Source of the DNA: Ophryocystis elektroscirrha
Lineage: Eukaryota; Apicomplexa; Conoidasida; Neogregarinorida; Ophryocystidae
NCBI GenBank assembly: GCA_030141585.1
Contig: JAQIFP010000002.1
Span: forward strand, 62,001-126,000
DNA: 64,000 nucleotides
Direction: 5' to 3'
Of the stretch, positions 10,634 through 20,231 are shown in pieces (within the stretch, counting starts at the first letter, position 1; each line of letters opens with the position of its first letter). The notes under the pieces were generated by a model. That model had not been told where the DNA came from and did no database searches. It saw only the letters and a list, made by a program, of their open reading frames with translations. A program made the translations under genes and the position numbers.

Positions 10634-12335
10634 TCAATACATGTGCTTTCTTTCCAAATCTGTAGCTTTTTTCCATATAAACAAACCGATAAAAGTTAGC
10701 TGAATAATTATATATTTTAAAAAACATTATACTGTTGAAATAAAGAACATGAACAAAATCCAGTTGGTTTTATGTTGCTTATATATCGTTTTATTGATAA
10801 TCTCCATTTTCTCCCCTTTTTCATCTTTATATGGAGTGATTAAGCTTATGAAGTATTTTAAATCATGTCATTATAAACTTACTCTTGAACATGAGAAATT
10901 TCATGGAAAGCTTTAGAATGTGATTGAATGATGCGTTTCAGTTCTGTAATCTAATAAAAACGATGCTCTGTATATGCTAACCTCTTTAACAATCGTCTGA
11001 GCTTTTTCTTTTTGCTTCGAGTCCAAAGATTGAGGTAATAATCTGTATAAATCTGCGAACTGTTTAAACATGGAATAAACAGCAGACTCCAAAATACTGT
11101 AACAGATTATTAAATTTGAACTAATGATCACTTTAATGATAGGCCAACATGTTTATAAAATGGTATAATTTCGTAAGCAATTTTATGTAATTGAAGCGAC
11201 AAAACCTCACTACTCACAAGCAGCTTGTCCTTATGATTCAGGTTTTTTAGATTATGTACGTCTAATTGACCATCTATATGTGGCAGAGTAACAAAATCTT
11301 GATTTATATTGATATTTTTTGAGGTATTATTGTTTACAAGTTCCACAACAGATAAATCATGAAGAATTATTGTATCAACCGTAAAATTATTATTTGGTTC
11401 TTTATTGCCAATTTCACTAGAAAATGACAAATAGGGATTTCTTGGAAGTGTTTCAGTTAACTGAAGTAAATAAATGTGTCTCAATAAATTACATGAAATA
11501 TGTTTATATAATGTGTTTCATCTTCATGTTTTGCAAAACCAATTATTGAATCTTTTTCAACAACAATTTTTATCATAAGTTTTCTATGAACTCTAAAATC
11601 CCAATAATACCCTGATAAATAAAATTATGTTTTGGTAGCATACCAGTGGCAGGCACATCTTTGTATAAACTCCAAGAATCTCCTTTGTTGAAACCTCCTG
11701 AAATAGAAGGATTTAACTAAAAAAGACAGATTTGATATAAGTGTAGATTATTACTTTTTTCTTTGCATCAAAATATGAAAAAAACATTCCAAAACCATTA
11801 AATGAAGCTTTCGATCCGAGAATACGTGTTTCATTAAGAGCGTAAGGAGGTTTTTGATCAGTAAGCCTTAAGAAATTGAAATAAATTAATATTCATACCA
11901 TAATGCCCAACCAAGTGGTTGAATAGTTAATGGGTCATTAGATTGGTTTACTCGAGATACCTCAAGAGTAAACTCTATTTGGAACTTAGAATAATTGATA
12001 GGATTTTTATACCTGATAATTAGTTCAATTAACAAAAAACTTCTGTTTTCTCACCAAATTAGACTATATTCTTTTTGACTTTCAAAATCGTTGAGCTGTA
12101 ATTCAGAAGAAGATAGTTTAGCATCTCCAAGTAAACCCCAATCGGCCAAATTCACTGAAATGAAACTTTTATGAATGCTTAATTATATATTTTTTGATAT
12201 TTTTGTTGGTTAATTATGACTAACAGGGAATTTTAATATCTTCCGCATTCACTTGATTCAAGAAAAAAATAACCTAAACATTTTCTATAAGTTTAATATT
12301 ATTACAAAAAAGTTTGCAATTAATTTCAGATGCAT
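10634..12335 (-). CDS. L-type lectin, ERGIC-53/VIP36-like cargo receptor
   Basis: The ATG at 12333-12335 starts a signal peptide that is split by a 32-nt intron (12274-12305): MHLKLIANFF then VIFFLNQVNAEDIKIP. The lumenal domain then shows the lectin order: 'WGLLGDAKLSSSELQLND', 'YSLIWYKNP', 'FQIEFTLEVSR', 'GWALWLTDQKPPYALNETRI', 'NGFGMFFSYFD', and 'NPYLSFSSEIGN'. A helical stalk follows ('FKQFADLYRLLPQSLDSKQK', 'ITELKRIIQSHSK'), then one membrane span split by the intron 10700-10732 ('NWILFMFFIST'|'LTFIGLFIW') and a short tail KKATDLERKHMY. These proteins carry high-mannose glycoproteins between ER and Golgi. The usual C-terminal KKFF or KRFY exit/retrieval signal is absent; the stalk-to-membrane intron is not exactly placed. 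Confidence 0.75.
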
Positions 12336-12534
12336 TTACGTTTAAAATCAATTAATGTAAAAACCTAGACTAGTCTTAGATAATTTTTCTGTCTGATCCA
12401 TTAAATTCTGCTCATAATAAATCAAATAAAATTTGTTTTGTACAAATTTTAACAGCAATCTTGAATTAATCAGAATTATGTGCTTTTAGCGACAATTTAC
12501 AATACGAAATACTAAAATTGTATATTGTGTTACG
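12336..12534. promoter_or_regulatory. Bidirectional promoter region, lectin / uracil-DNA glycosylase
   Basis: About 200 bp between two divergent start codons, AT-rich and without open frames. Both promoters and 5' leaders must fit here. No conserved box was recognised. Confidence 0.45.
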
Positions 12535-13609
12535 ATGGATAATGGATCTGTAAATGAAGATGCTGATTTAACTGAACACAGATACACTATTACAACTGTT
12601 AAAAGGCGACGCTTCACAACGCCACTAGAATTTAACGAATTATGGTGGATCAATAACATAGGTCACTTTTGGTATGAAGCTTTAAAGCAAATACTCACTG
12701 ATCCAAGATTACTGAATTGTCTAGATAAGGTGGAAGAAAATCTGGCAAATAAGATTGCTGTAAAAAAAAAAAATTAGCAATACTTTTTAGATATATCCTC
12801 CAAAAAATTTGATATTCAACGCATTTATACACACCCCGTAATTCTATATTTTTATAAATTTCATCCCAGACTTCCCTCTGTTAAAGTTGTCATAGTGGGC
12901 CAAGACCCTTATCACAAACCAGGACAAGCAATGGTATGAAAAGATAAAAGTAGTTCATTAACAAAGGGGTTATCTTTTTCTGTGCCGCGCAGTGTGATCA
13001 AACCGCCTAGTTTAAAAAATATCATAAAGGAGTTAAATGCGGAATTTGATTGTGGTTAAAATTTCTTTTATATAAGCTTGTTGTAGATGGAATAAATTTT
13101 GACCACGGTGATTTAACAGAGTGGACTAAACAAGGAGTTTTTTTAATAAATGATAGGTATTAAAACTAATAATCTAATACTTTCAGCCTAACAGTAGAAT
13201 GTAATAAAGCGGCTTCTCACAAAAATTATGTAAGAAGCAGTAATATGTAATTTTTCTAGGGTTGGTCTGTTTTAACTGATGAAGCTATTAAGCAAATCAG
13301 CAGTTCAGGAAGGAACGTTGTATTTATGCTATGGGGTGACTTAACTTAAACTGTTCATATTTGCTAGGAGAGTTTGCAAAAAAAAAAAAAAGGATTATTG
13401 CTTCAGATAAACACTTAATTTTGGAAGCAGGACACCCTTCCCCATTGTCAGCTAGATATTTTTTAGGTAAAATAATTTCCAATTATTAATTTAATTAACG
13501 CTTAGGTTGTCGGCATTTTACTCTAGCGAATAAATACTTTGAAGAAAAAGAAATTTTGCCTATTGATTGGTTAGCGCCGTGGAGAAAGATAATCCAAGAG
13601 AAGACTTGA
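12535..13609 (+). CDS. UNG: Uracil-DNA glycosylase (UNG family 1)
   Basis: The catalytic water-activating motif reads [11 protein letters not shown], and after a 33-nt intron (starting GTATGAAAAG) continues GLSFSV and '[11 protein letters not shown]'. Further exons give 'GVFLIND' with '[21 protein letters not shown]', 'VVFMLWG', and the DNA-intercalation loop [11 protein letters not shown] followed by [12 protein letters not shown]. This is the full set of family-1 UDG motifs. It removes uracil from DNA to start base-excision repair. The Gly usually following GQDPYH is Lys here, and the substrate loop reads IND where LLN is usual. The N-terminus up to 12777 contains a KRRR cluster that may be a nuclear signal. 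The gene ends 58 nt from the convergent neighbour. Confidence 0.88.
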
Positions 13610-13667
13610 ATATAGTTTATACAGTATAGCATATGTATAAATATATTATCTATATTAAAGAAAAAAT

Positions 13668-14685
13668 CTAAGTCACACTTTGAGTTTCTTTCTTTTTTGC
13701 CCGTTGTGACACATTAGTCTCATCAATTAGTTTGCAAATGGCGTCTGTGTAATCTTTACACCTGTAGATGGGTACTGAAGGGAAATTTGTGACAGATAAA
13801 TGAATGGATTGTATTTGATTTTGACGGAAAATATCGCTTGAATTGTCAGTTTCAGATATACTGAAATACTCAAATAGTTTGTTCAAAGTTCTATAAGACA
13901 AAATAACAATGAATTTTCAAAGTATAAACAAAAGATAATATTAAGTTTATCACTTACACAAGAAGGTTTTGATATAATTCATTAACTGATTGATCGAAAT
14001 GTCCAATTCTTACTCCACTGAAAACAAAATAATAAAAATATTCACCTTACACTGTAGTTCCTGTTCGAAAATGTATAAATGTTTGTTGTAGTCTACGATT
14101 TATAACTTCTTTTATGTTGGTTTTTGTGAAATGAACTCTTACTGGCATCCTGATTGAAGCTTAATTGACTTTTAAATTTACCTTTTGGCTAGTATAAAGG
14201 TTTTACCCAGAAGACGTGGTATATGTGAAATAACAGATGATTCACATAAAAATAAATCGGCAGAATGCAAAAGCTTTCTTTTTTCATTAAACCTCGAATA
14301 ATTTTTTTTCAACTCAGATAAACTTAAAACCTTATACAATCATTAGATCACACAATTAGCAAACTTTTGGTAACGGCGAATCATAATGTTTCTTCCATGT
14401 CTCATTAACAAATTTTTCTAAATAAGTAACTGGATCCTTCCCGATTATACATATTTGGGTATCATCCTGTGTGTAAATAGGATACTTCAAAGTACTAAAA
14501 ACAAATTTCATTTTTGGCTATTACATTGCTAAAGGTTTGCTAGAATTTTTTGGCACAATATTTAATAAGCTAATTGTTAAGCACAAGTAAGTTGAAGTTG
14601 ATGTGATTTCTCTTTTTTTATCAATGCTGCGTTTTATGTATGTAACGTATTTTTCTAGAATATCGCGAATAAGTTTTTTATTCAT
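13668..14685 (-). CDS. Ribosomal L1-domain protein, UTP30/RSL1D1/CIC1 type
   Basis: Start MNKKLIRDILEKYV (ATG 14683-14685). Spliced exons give 'YPIYTQDDTQICIIGKDP', 'KVLSLSELKKNYSRFNEKRK', 'ADLFLCESSVISHIPRLLGK' and 'TFILAKR', then 'VGVRIGHFDQSVNELYQNL' and 'IQSIHLSVTNFPSVPIY'. This is the L1-fold order of nucleolar L1-domain proteins: the D-x-x-L-LGK block, then the G-x-x-I-G and S-x-PIY blocks. Such proteins act in pre-rRNA processing in the nucleolus. Introns near 14496-14525 and 14319-14352 are 30 and 34 nt. The C-terminus is short and lacks the long basic tail seen in some relatives. Confidence 0.65.
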
Positions 14686-15245
14686 TTCTTTTTTAATTTA
14701 CTGGTAAACCTTTCTTTAAAATAAAGATTACTAAATATTGATAAAATGCATCAAAACACTGATATTGTATATAGAATTATTAAAATTTTGGTTTTAAATA
14801 TGAATGAATATTGTTATTTTATTTTCAAATTATCAGAACTTCTCAATTAAACATAATAACCTTGGATTAACTATTCATGTACCTGAAATACTATCCAATT
14901 TACGTTTTAATATATAATTTGCTTACGTATAGGTCACAAAAAATGATCAGTGTTCTCTGATAAATAATTTCATACAATCATTTTTTCTTACAAAGTTTTA
15001 CAGTTCAAACACAAACAGTTTATAGCTTGAGTGTTCAAAACACTTATCAAAACCCGTAATATACTTAGTGTCACATTTTATCGTCGTTCAAGATAGACAC
15101 AAAAGTATAGCATTTATATAAAGACATATTTTGATCATAAATATCAAATTTGAATTCAACTAATTCGTTTAGAAAACATATCATTTTATAATAACAATTG
15201 ATAAGAAAATTGAAATTTATTTAGGCCTGTTAGGCGAACTTCAAA
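14686..15245. promoter_or_regulatory. Bidirectional promoter region, UTP30-like / IPI3
   Basis: About 560 bp of very AT-rich, frame-free sequence between two divergent starts; both genes serve ribosome biogenesis, so shared control is plausible but unproven. Confidence 0.4.
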
Positions 15246-16551
15246 ATGATGAATAAAATATTAATCCAGACTCAACAAAATGGACTCATCACAGCAGATA
15301 TATTTAGGAATAACATTCAAAATTTAACTAATGTTTGTCTCTGAACTATATATCTTTATTTAGGAGCTGAACGCCTATTCTGTTAACACAATTCGTCCCG
15401 TAATTAAACATGACTCAAACAACTCTTATATATCTCTTAAAACACCGACATTTATAGCAGATCATAATAAGTCATTTTTATACATATGCGCAATTTTGAA
15501 AAATTCGCTATCATACAAGCTTTTAAGCGTTCCTGAACCAATCACAGCAATGACGTTTTCTGATTGTGGATCTTTATTGTTTGCTGGGTCTAAAAATGGA
15601 AACATTTATTGCTGGGAACTTTTTACAGGAAACTTAATAAAGTATCTTCTTGAACAAATTATATGTTTTTAGATATTGGCGCGCTCACTTTAAAAAAATT
15701 ATAAGTTTACATCTTGATAGTAAAATGCAGCATCTCTATACTTCTAGTGCGGATTCTTTAGCTTACTGTTACAAATTGGAATAGTATAATCATAGTTTAT
15801 AGAACTGCGTTTCAGTATTTTGGATTTATTTCAACGAAATACCATGAATGTGCCCCATGTTCAAAGATGGAATTCTCACTTTTCAGAAATCTCATGCTCC
15901 GATAGTTTGGAGTTGACTTCCGGTTTTTACATCAAAATTTTAATAGTGTATATCAGGATTTTTTTTCATTACTGGTGGAGTTGACAAAAAAATTAATATT
16001 TGGAATTTCCAAAGATCGAAACCGTTAATTACCTGCGATTTACCCGCTTCCATAATAAGTATGTGTACGGTAAGAAATATAAATAAAAACACATACTTAT
16101 ATACAGAGCCGGTTAAGAATGCAACTTTACGCTGCCTGTTCAGATAATTGTATTTATAAAATCGATATTTCGACTCTTACTAAAAATGAATTACCAAATT
16201 GTGTACAAATAGACTACCAAAATTGTTTTAAAGGGCATAATATGGCTATCAAATCTTGTTGTATCAATATATTACAAGATGAGTTATTATCAAGCGGTAC
16301 AGATGGAAACATCATTTGGGACATTGCTTCTTGTCAAATAAAAAAAAAAATTCAAATTCCCTGTAATCTGCGCACTTATTACAATTGTTTTAGCTGGTCA
16401 AAGTGCAGGAGCTTTATTTTTGCTTGAAAACAATGACACAATAGATTACCAGCCCTCTTTGATTTATGATAAAGTTCAGTCTTTATCTCACACCTATTCC
16501 AATGCTGATTTTGAACCCAACAATTTGTTCAGTAATGCTATGTTTGACTAA
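15246..16551 (+). CDS. IPI3: WD40 protein IPI3/WDR18 (Rix1 complex)
   Basis: Starts MMNKILIQTQQNGLITADIF; the first intron 15333-15363 (31 nt) joins to ELNAYSVNTIRPV. WD repeats follow: 'TFSDCGSLLFAGSKNGNIYC' with WELFTGNL, 'LYTSSADSLAYCYKL', 'ITGGVDKKINIWNFQRS', 'QLYAACSDNCIYKIDIS', 'FKGHNMAIKSCC' and 'DGNIIWDIASCQIKKKI'. This order, with the SD-x-IYKIDL repeat before the FKGH repeat, follows IPI3/WDR18, a subunit of the Rix1-Ipi1-Ipi3 complex needed for 60S maturation and ITS2 processing. The last intron is 16363-16393 (31 nt), after which a 55-residue acidic tail ends at 16551. The first ATG pair leaves the exact start (15246 or 15249) open. Confidence 0.72.
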
Positions 16552-16683
16552 TTAGATTGTACAATGACAACTTAATTGTCATTTCAGATGTTTCATCTTA
16601 AAATAAATTAATTATAATTTCAAAACTTTACACAAACCTGCATATTATAATTAATCAAAAGACATCATAATTTTGAGTTTTCA

Positions 16684-17578
16684 GGAGCTAGAACACATAG
16701 CTTAATTAATAAAACCACATATTGTTGCTATTCACGGTAACCATATTTCAGTATTTATTTTTTAGAGATGCCATCACTTCTAAAAGTGAACGCCTCTATG
16801 AAGAAGAGTTTAATTTATTAAAAATCTTATCTGTAAAGTTACCAAATTTACAGCTTTTAAATGAAAATCTTGAAAAGCTGAAGGTTTGAAAAACTTCACT
16901 ATACTATATAATTAGGCTGAAAGGAATGAATTGGGTCTGAATATCTGTCACATGATTGATTATTTATGTTCAGCAGATACCAATAATTTTGTTAATTATG
17001 AGTGCGATAAATCATATAGAAATTACATGCCATCACTTCCCATTGATCCTGAGGTCATTAGTGATTCAACGCAAAACTTTTTCCCCAAAAAATCAACTAT
17101 TTTAGGATATGTAGACCGAATTTATGTCAATTTAAGAAGTTTAAATAAAAGCTTACATTCTAATCAAAACTCTGGTTTGTTCGATAATATCTCTGATAAT
17201 TCAACTGTTCATGGAGATACTTTCAATGACTATGAAGAGTTGTCATCAGTTCATACGAAATCGTCAACTAATTCGTCAGATTTTTTACAAAATGTGGGTA
17301 TTCTGCCTAGATTACATAATATGAAGTCTTCCTCAAGAAAAAAACATCAGAAAGGTAGTAAAAATTTCATAATATAATATGAGTAAAATGTTATAATTTA
17401 CAGTAGTTATTGAGTGCTTAAATTAATGCAATTAAAAAACATTTCAGAACAAGGTCAAAACGATTATAGACCTGAGACAAAATTTAAGTCTCCCATTAAA
17501 TCAACTTTAAGCCAACGCTCTAAAAGGATGAGACGAATTAAAATTTTTCAGCAGTTCAAATCAAGAATGGCTCGAAAG
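16684..17578 (+). CDS. Coiled-coil protein of unknown function with a basic C-terminus
   Basis: Exons read 'SKSERLYEEEFNLLKILSVK', then across a 30-31-nt intron 'AERNELGLNICHMIDYLCS', a Ser/Asn-rich middle part, and after an intron starting GTAGTAAAAATT the tail 'SKRMRRIKIFQQFKSRMARK' ending at 17578. The N-terminal piece is strongly helical with heptad spacing. The first exon and start codon were not identified; a frame opens after an acceptor at about 16683. It is not recognised as any known family. The frame at 17672-17983 may be further C-terminal exons (an acceptor near 17687 is in phase with a donor at the apparent stop). Confidence 0.45.
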
Positions 17579-17686
17579 TAATGGTGTTGCAATTCCTATT
17601 GGTTGTTTTTGACAAACATTTGATTTTTGACCTAATAAAATCAAAAAATTAATTGATTTATACTACAGCTAGTGGTTTTCAATATC

Positions 17687-17983
17687 AGCATTGATAGAAT
17701 AAAAAGACCGAAATATAAGCAGCTTGATAACAAGCAAGATTTTGATGCTTTTGAGGCGTTTGCTGCACTTAATTCAAACGACATTGGTTCAAATTTCAAA
17801 ATTAACGCCCAAATTGGTAAAACAGTAATCGCAAACAAGGACAAGACAATGTTAACGACTAAAAAGTTGTATATTGACATAATAATTATTATGTTCCAGA
17901 ATCATAAATTTAAAGGCCTCAATTCTGTGACCATTTGTGGACTACCGCATAATTGTGGATTATATTTTTCTGAAATTCAATAA
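17687..17983 (+). CDS. Possible extra C-terminal exon(s) or separate small gene
   Basis: An open frame reads IDRIKRPKYKQLDNKQDFDA and continues 'FEAFAALNSNDIG', then a Lys/Thr-rich stretch. The first 50 residues have a coding-like mix of charged and aromatic residues; the last part (IDIIIIMFQNHKF) looks less natural. No start codon is close, so it would have to be spliced to the upstream coiled-coil gene, which a phase-matched intron of about 110 nt would allow. It could instead be chance. Confidence 0.3.
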   Translation, partial: SIDRIKRPKYKQLDNKQDFDAFEAFAALNSNDIGSNFKINAQIGKTVIANKDKTMLTTKKLYIDIIIIMFQNHKFKGLNSVTICGLPHNCGLYFSEIQ

Positions 17984-18164
17984 TTTTAGTTTAAATTAAG
18001 TCGAAATACTTAGATTTAATTGAATAACTTCAAGGCATAACTGACATTTTTCAATTTGAAACATATTATTTTAAACCAGTATAGTTTATAGGTTGAGAGC
18101 ATTATTTTTAAATCTTTTTCTACTCAATAGATTCAACTAAAATATGCTGTAAATTTTTGATCTA

Positions 18165-18914
18165 ATGAAAATAGTAATAGATTGTGATTTTAGCAAGAAG
18201 CACACAGATAAAGAAACCAAAAGCCTCAAACAGCAACTTATGTACTGTTATGCAGCAAATAAAAAAGTTGATTTTCTCTGTGATATTCTATGTATTGGAG
18301 TATATCCATCCTTAAACGCACATTTATCAAAGATATCAGGCTTTAATTCTTGGAAAAATTTTCAATGTCAAAACAAAACTCTTGAAAATCTTATTGAAGA
18401 AAATATTGTAGATTGTGATTCGTGCATTTATCTAACAGCTGACTCTGAAAATGTTTTAGAATCCATCTCAATCGATAAAACATATATTATTGGAGGATTA
18501 ATTGATCGAAACAAATGGAAAGGGTTTACTAAATTAAAGTCAGATGAATGGGGTATTCCAACTGCAAGACTTCCAATAAAAGAAAATGTTCAATTGTGCG
18601 GCTCCAAAGTTCTTACAACTAATCAAGGTGAACTCAATCAAAATTAAGCTTTAAAAGTGTTAATTTTGTACACAGTTTGAAAATTTACAGCATATTCTTG
18701 CATGTCACAATTTTGTTACTATTATTAATATTATTTAGACTGTAGACTTGTACGCTATATTTCGTCTATAAGCGTTCATATAAATCAAAATGCTTTAGTT
18801 TTAGAGTTAATTATGATGTTTCTCAAGTGTTCTCATTGGTCTCAAGCCCTACAATCTATCATTCCAAAACGGAAACAAAAACCAGTACCGCAACCCTTGG
18901 AATCGCTTTCTTGA
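18165..18914 (+). CDS. TRM10: tRNA (guanine-N1)-methyltransferase, TRM10 family
   Basis: Exon 1 (18165-18627) carries the SPOUT methyltransferase fold: 'IVIDCDFSKK', 'SLKQQLMYCYAANKK', 'IYLTADSENVLESISIDKTY' followed by IIGGLIDRNKWKG, 'GIPTARLPIKE' and 'KVLTTNQ'. A 171-nt intron (18628-18798, phase 1) joins NQ to VLELIMMFLKCSHWSQAL and then IPKRKQKPV, which is the conserved TRM10 ending (NQVxEIL...W..A....IPxRK). The enzyme methylates G9 of tRNAs. The intron is much longer than its neighbours in the window. At about 200 residues the protein is near the minimal catalytic domain and lacks long extensions. Confidence 0.85.
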
Positions 18915-19088
18915 ATAAAGATTGTAATACTATTTATTTAATATGAATTAATTTTATGAACTTATAAAATCTATCGTTGTCAAAGCTTCAAAAGTATATG
19001 AGAAAAATAATAATCATTAGTTTTGAGTTGGAATCGTCAACATTCACAACAATTTTATTTTCATCATTAAATCATGTCCAGAAAATAG

Positions 19089-19620
19089 TTAGAAATCTTC
19101 TTGAACTAAAATATATATTTTGAAAACTGTATATATTACCACTTTCGGTTTTTTCATTATTTTGATTAGATTCAGATAAAGTGATTGACTCTGTTTTCAA
19201 AGGATTGTGTGCAATCATTTCCTCAGTAAAAACTATTGAAGAACTTTTGTCATTGTCAATAACTGGATTATTAAATTTATCTCCACTTGTAATACGAATT
19301 GCCGTTTTATTATAATTTGTATCTTTAAAAGAAAAAGGCTCTAATATATTTAAAATTTAAATACAAAATATTGTGTAGTTGACTAAAATTAAATAATTAA
19401 ATCACCATCAATTTCTTTTATTTGGTCAGAATTGTTTTTACTATTTGAATACACATAAAGTTGTTCATTTGTTTGATCGTCCTAATGATAATTTGTACAT
19501 ATATATGGAATTCAATCTTACATCGTTTGCTATTGTGATTTCTTCCGCACTAGGCCTTGGAATGCAGCAAGTAAACATTTTATAACAAGATTCAACAAAA
19601 CCTGATCCTGTAATCCACAT
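19089..19620 (-). CDS. Small protein with a Cys-Cys near its N-terminus, unknown function
   Basis: The ATG at 19618-19620 starts MWITGSGFVESCYKMFTCC; a second ATG starts MFTCCIPRPSAEE. The remainder is hydrophilic and acidic (about 120 residues over three introns), rich in Asn, Ser and Thr, and ends ESVQEDF. Introns include one of about 40 nt (GTAAGATTG...) and one of 35 nt before the last exon. The Cys residues next to the start suggest S-acylation and membrane attachment, if the second ATG is used. No family was recognised. It is divergent from the repeat protein at 20232. Confidence 0.45.
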
Positions 19621-20231
19621 GTTTAGATACTTTGAAGATTGTTAATGTAGTTTTTCTAGACAGCAGTTTATATGTATTTGTTAAAGTAGTGTTTGTTTTA
19701 ATCAATATAGGTTCTAAAAACTTGAATTTTATCAGATTATGAATTTGCAATTATAAATATTTTTTTCCCATATATTTTATTATTATATCTATGGTTTTTG
19801 TTGTTAAATATGCAATGCAGATTATTCATAAACATTCAATTTGCACCTGTAGTGAAACATTATATTCAAAACAAGTTTAAACATGGTTTTTTTTCAATAA
19901 TTTAGATGTCTTAACCTATGTAGATTGAAAAGGTGAAAAAAATTAGTATATAGAATTATTCAGTAGCTTTATTTTGGTATATAGGTCTGATAATTATTGC
20001 AATTTTCATGATAACAATCTTCACATGCTAATTTAAAAATCCTCATATTATTTTGTGTGCACGATCAGAGCAATCAATTTTTTGACAGCTTATGCCTCAA
20101 GTGTGAAATAATATTTTCTGCAATACACTACAAATTATAGATTGGCATTATATACATCTAATACATTTTATACAAGTCTAGAGTCTCAACTGATATTTAC
20201 AAAGATTAAATTCTTATATATAGTCAAAAAT
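19621..20231. promoter_or_regulatory. Bidirectional promoter region between two Cys-tipped protein genes
   Basis: About 610 bp, AT-rich, no coding frame. It lies between the divergent starts of the small Cys-Cys protein and the ETPEETIV-repeat protein. No known motif was recognised. Confidence 0.4.

Noticed and set aside
17641..17880. A hydrophobic minus-strand frame of 79 residues.
   Set aside because: It is opposite a more coding-like + strand frame with charged residues, and has no splice or start context.
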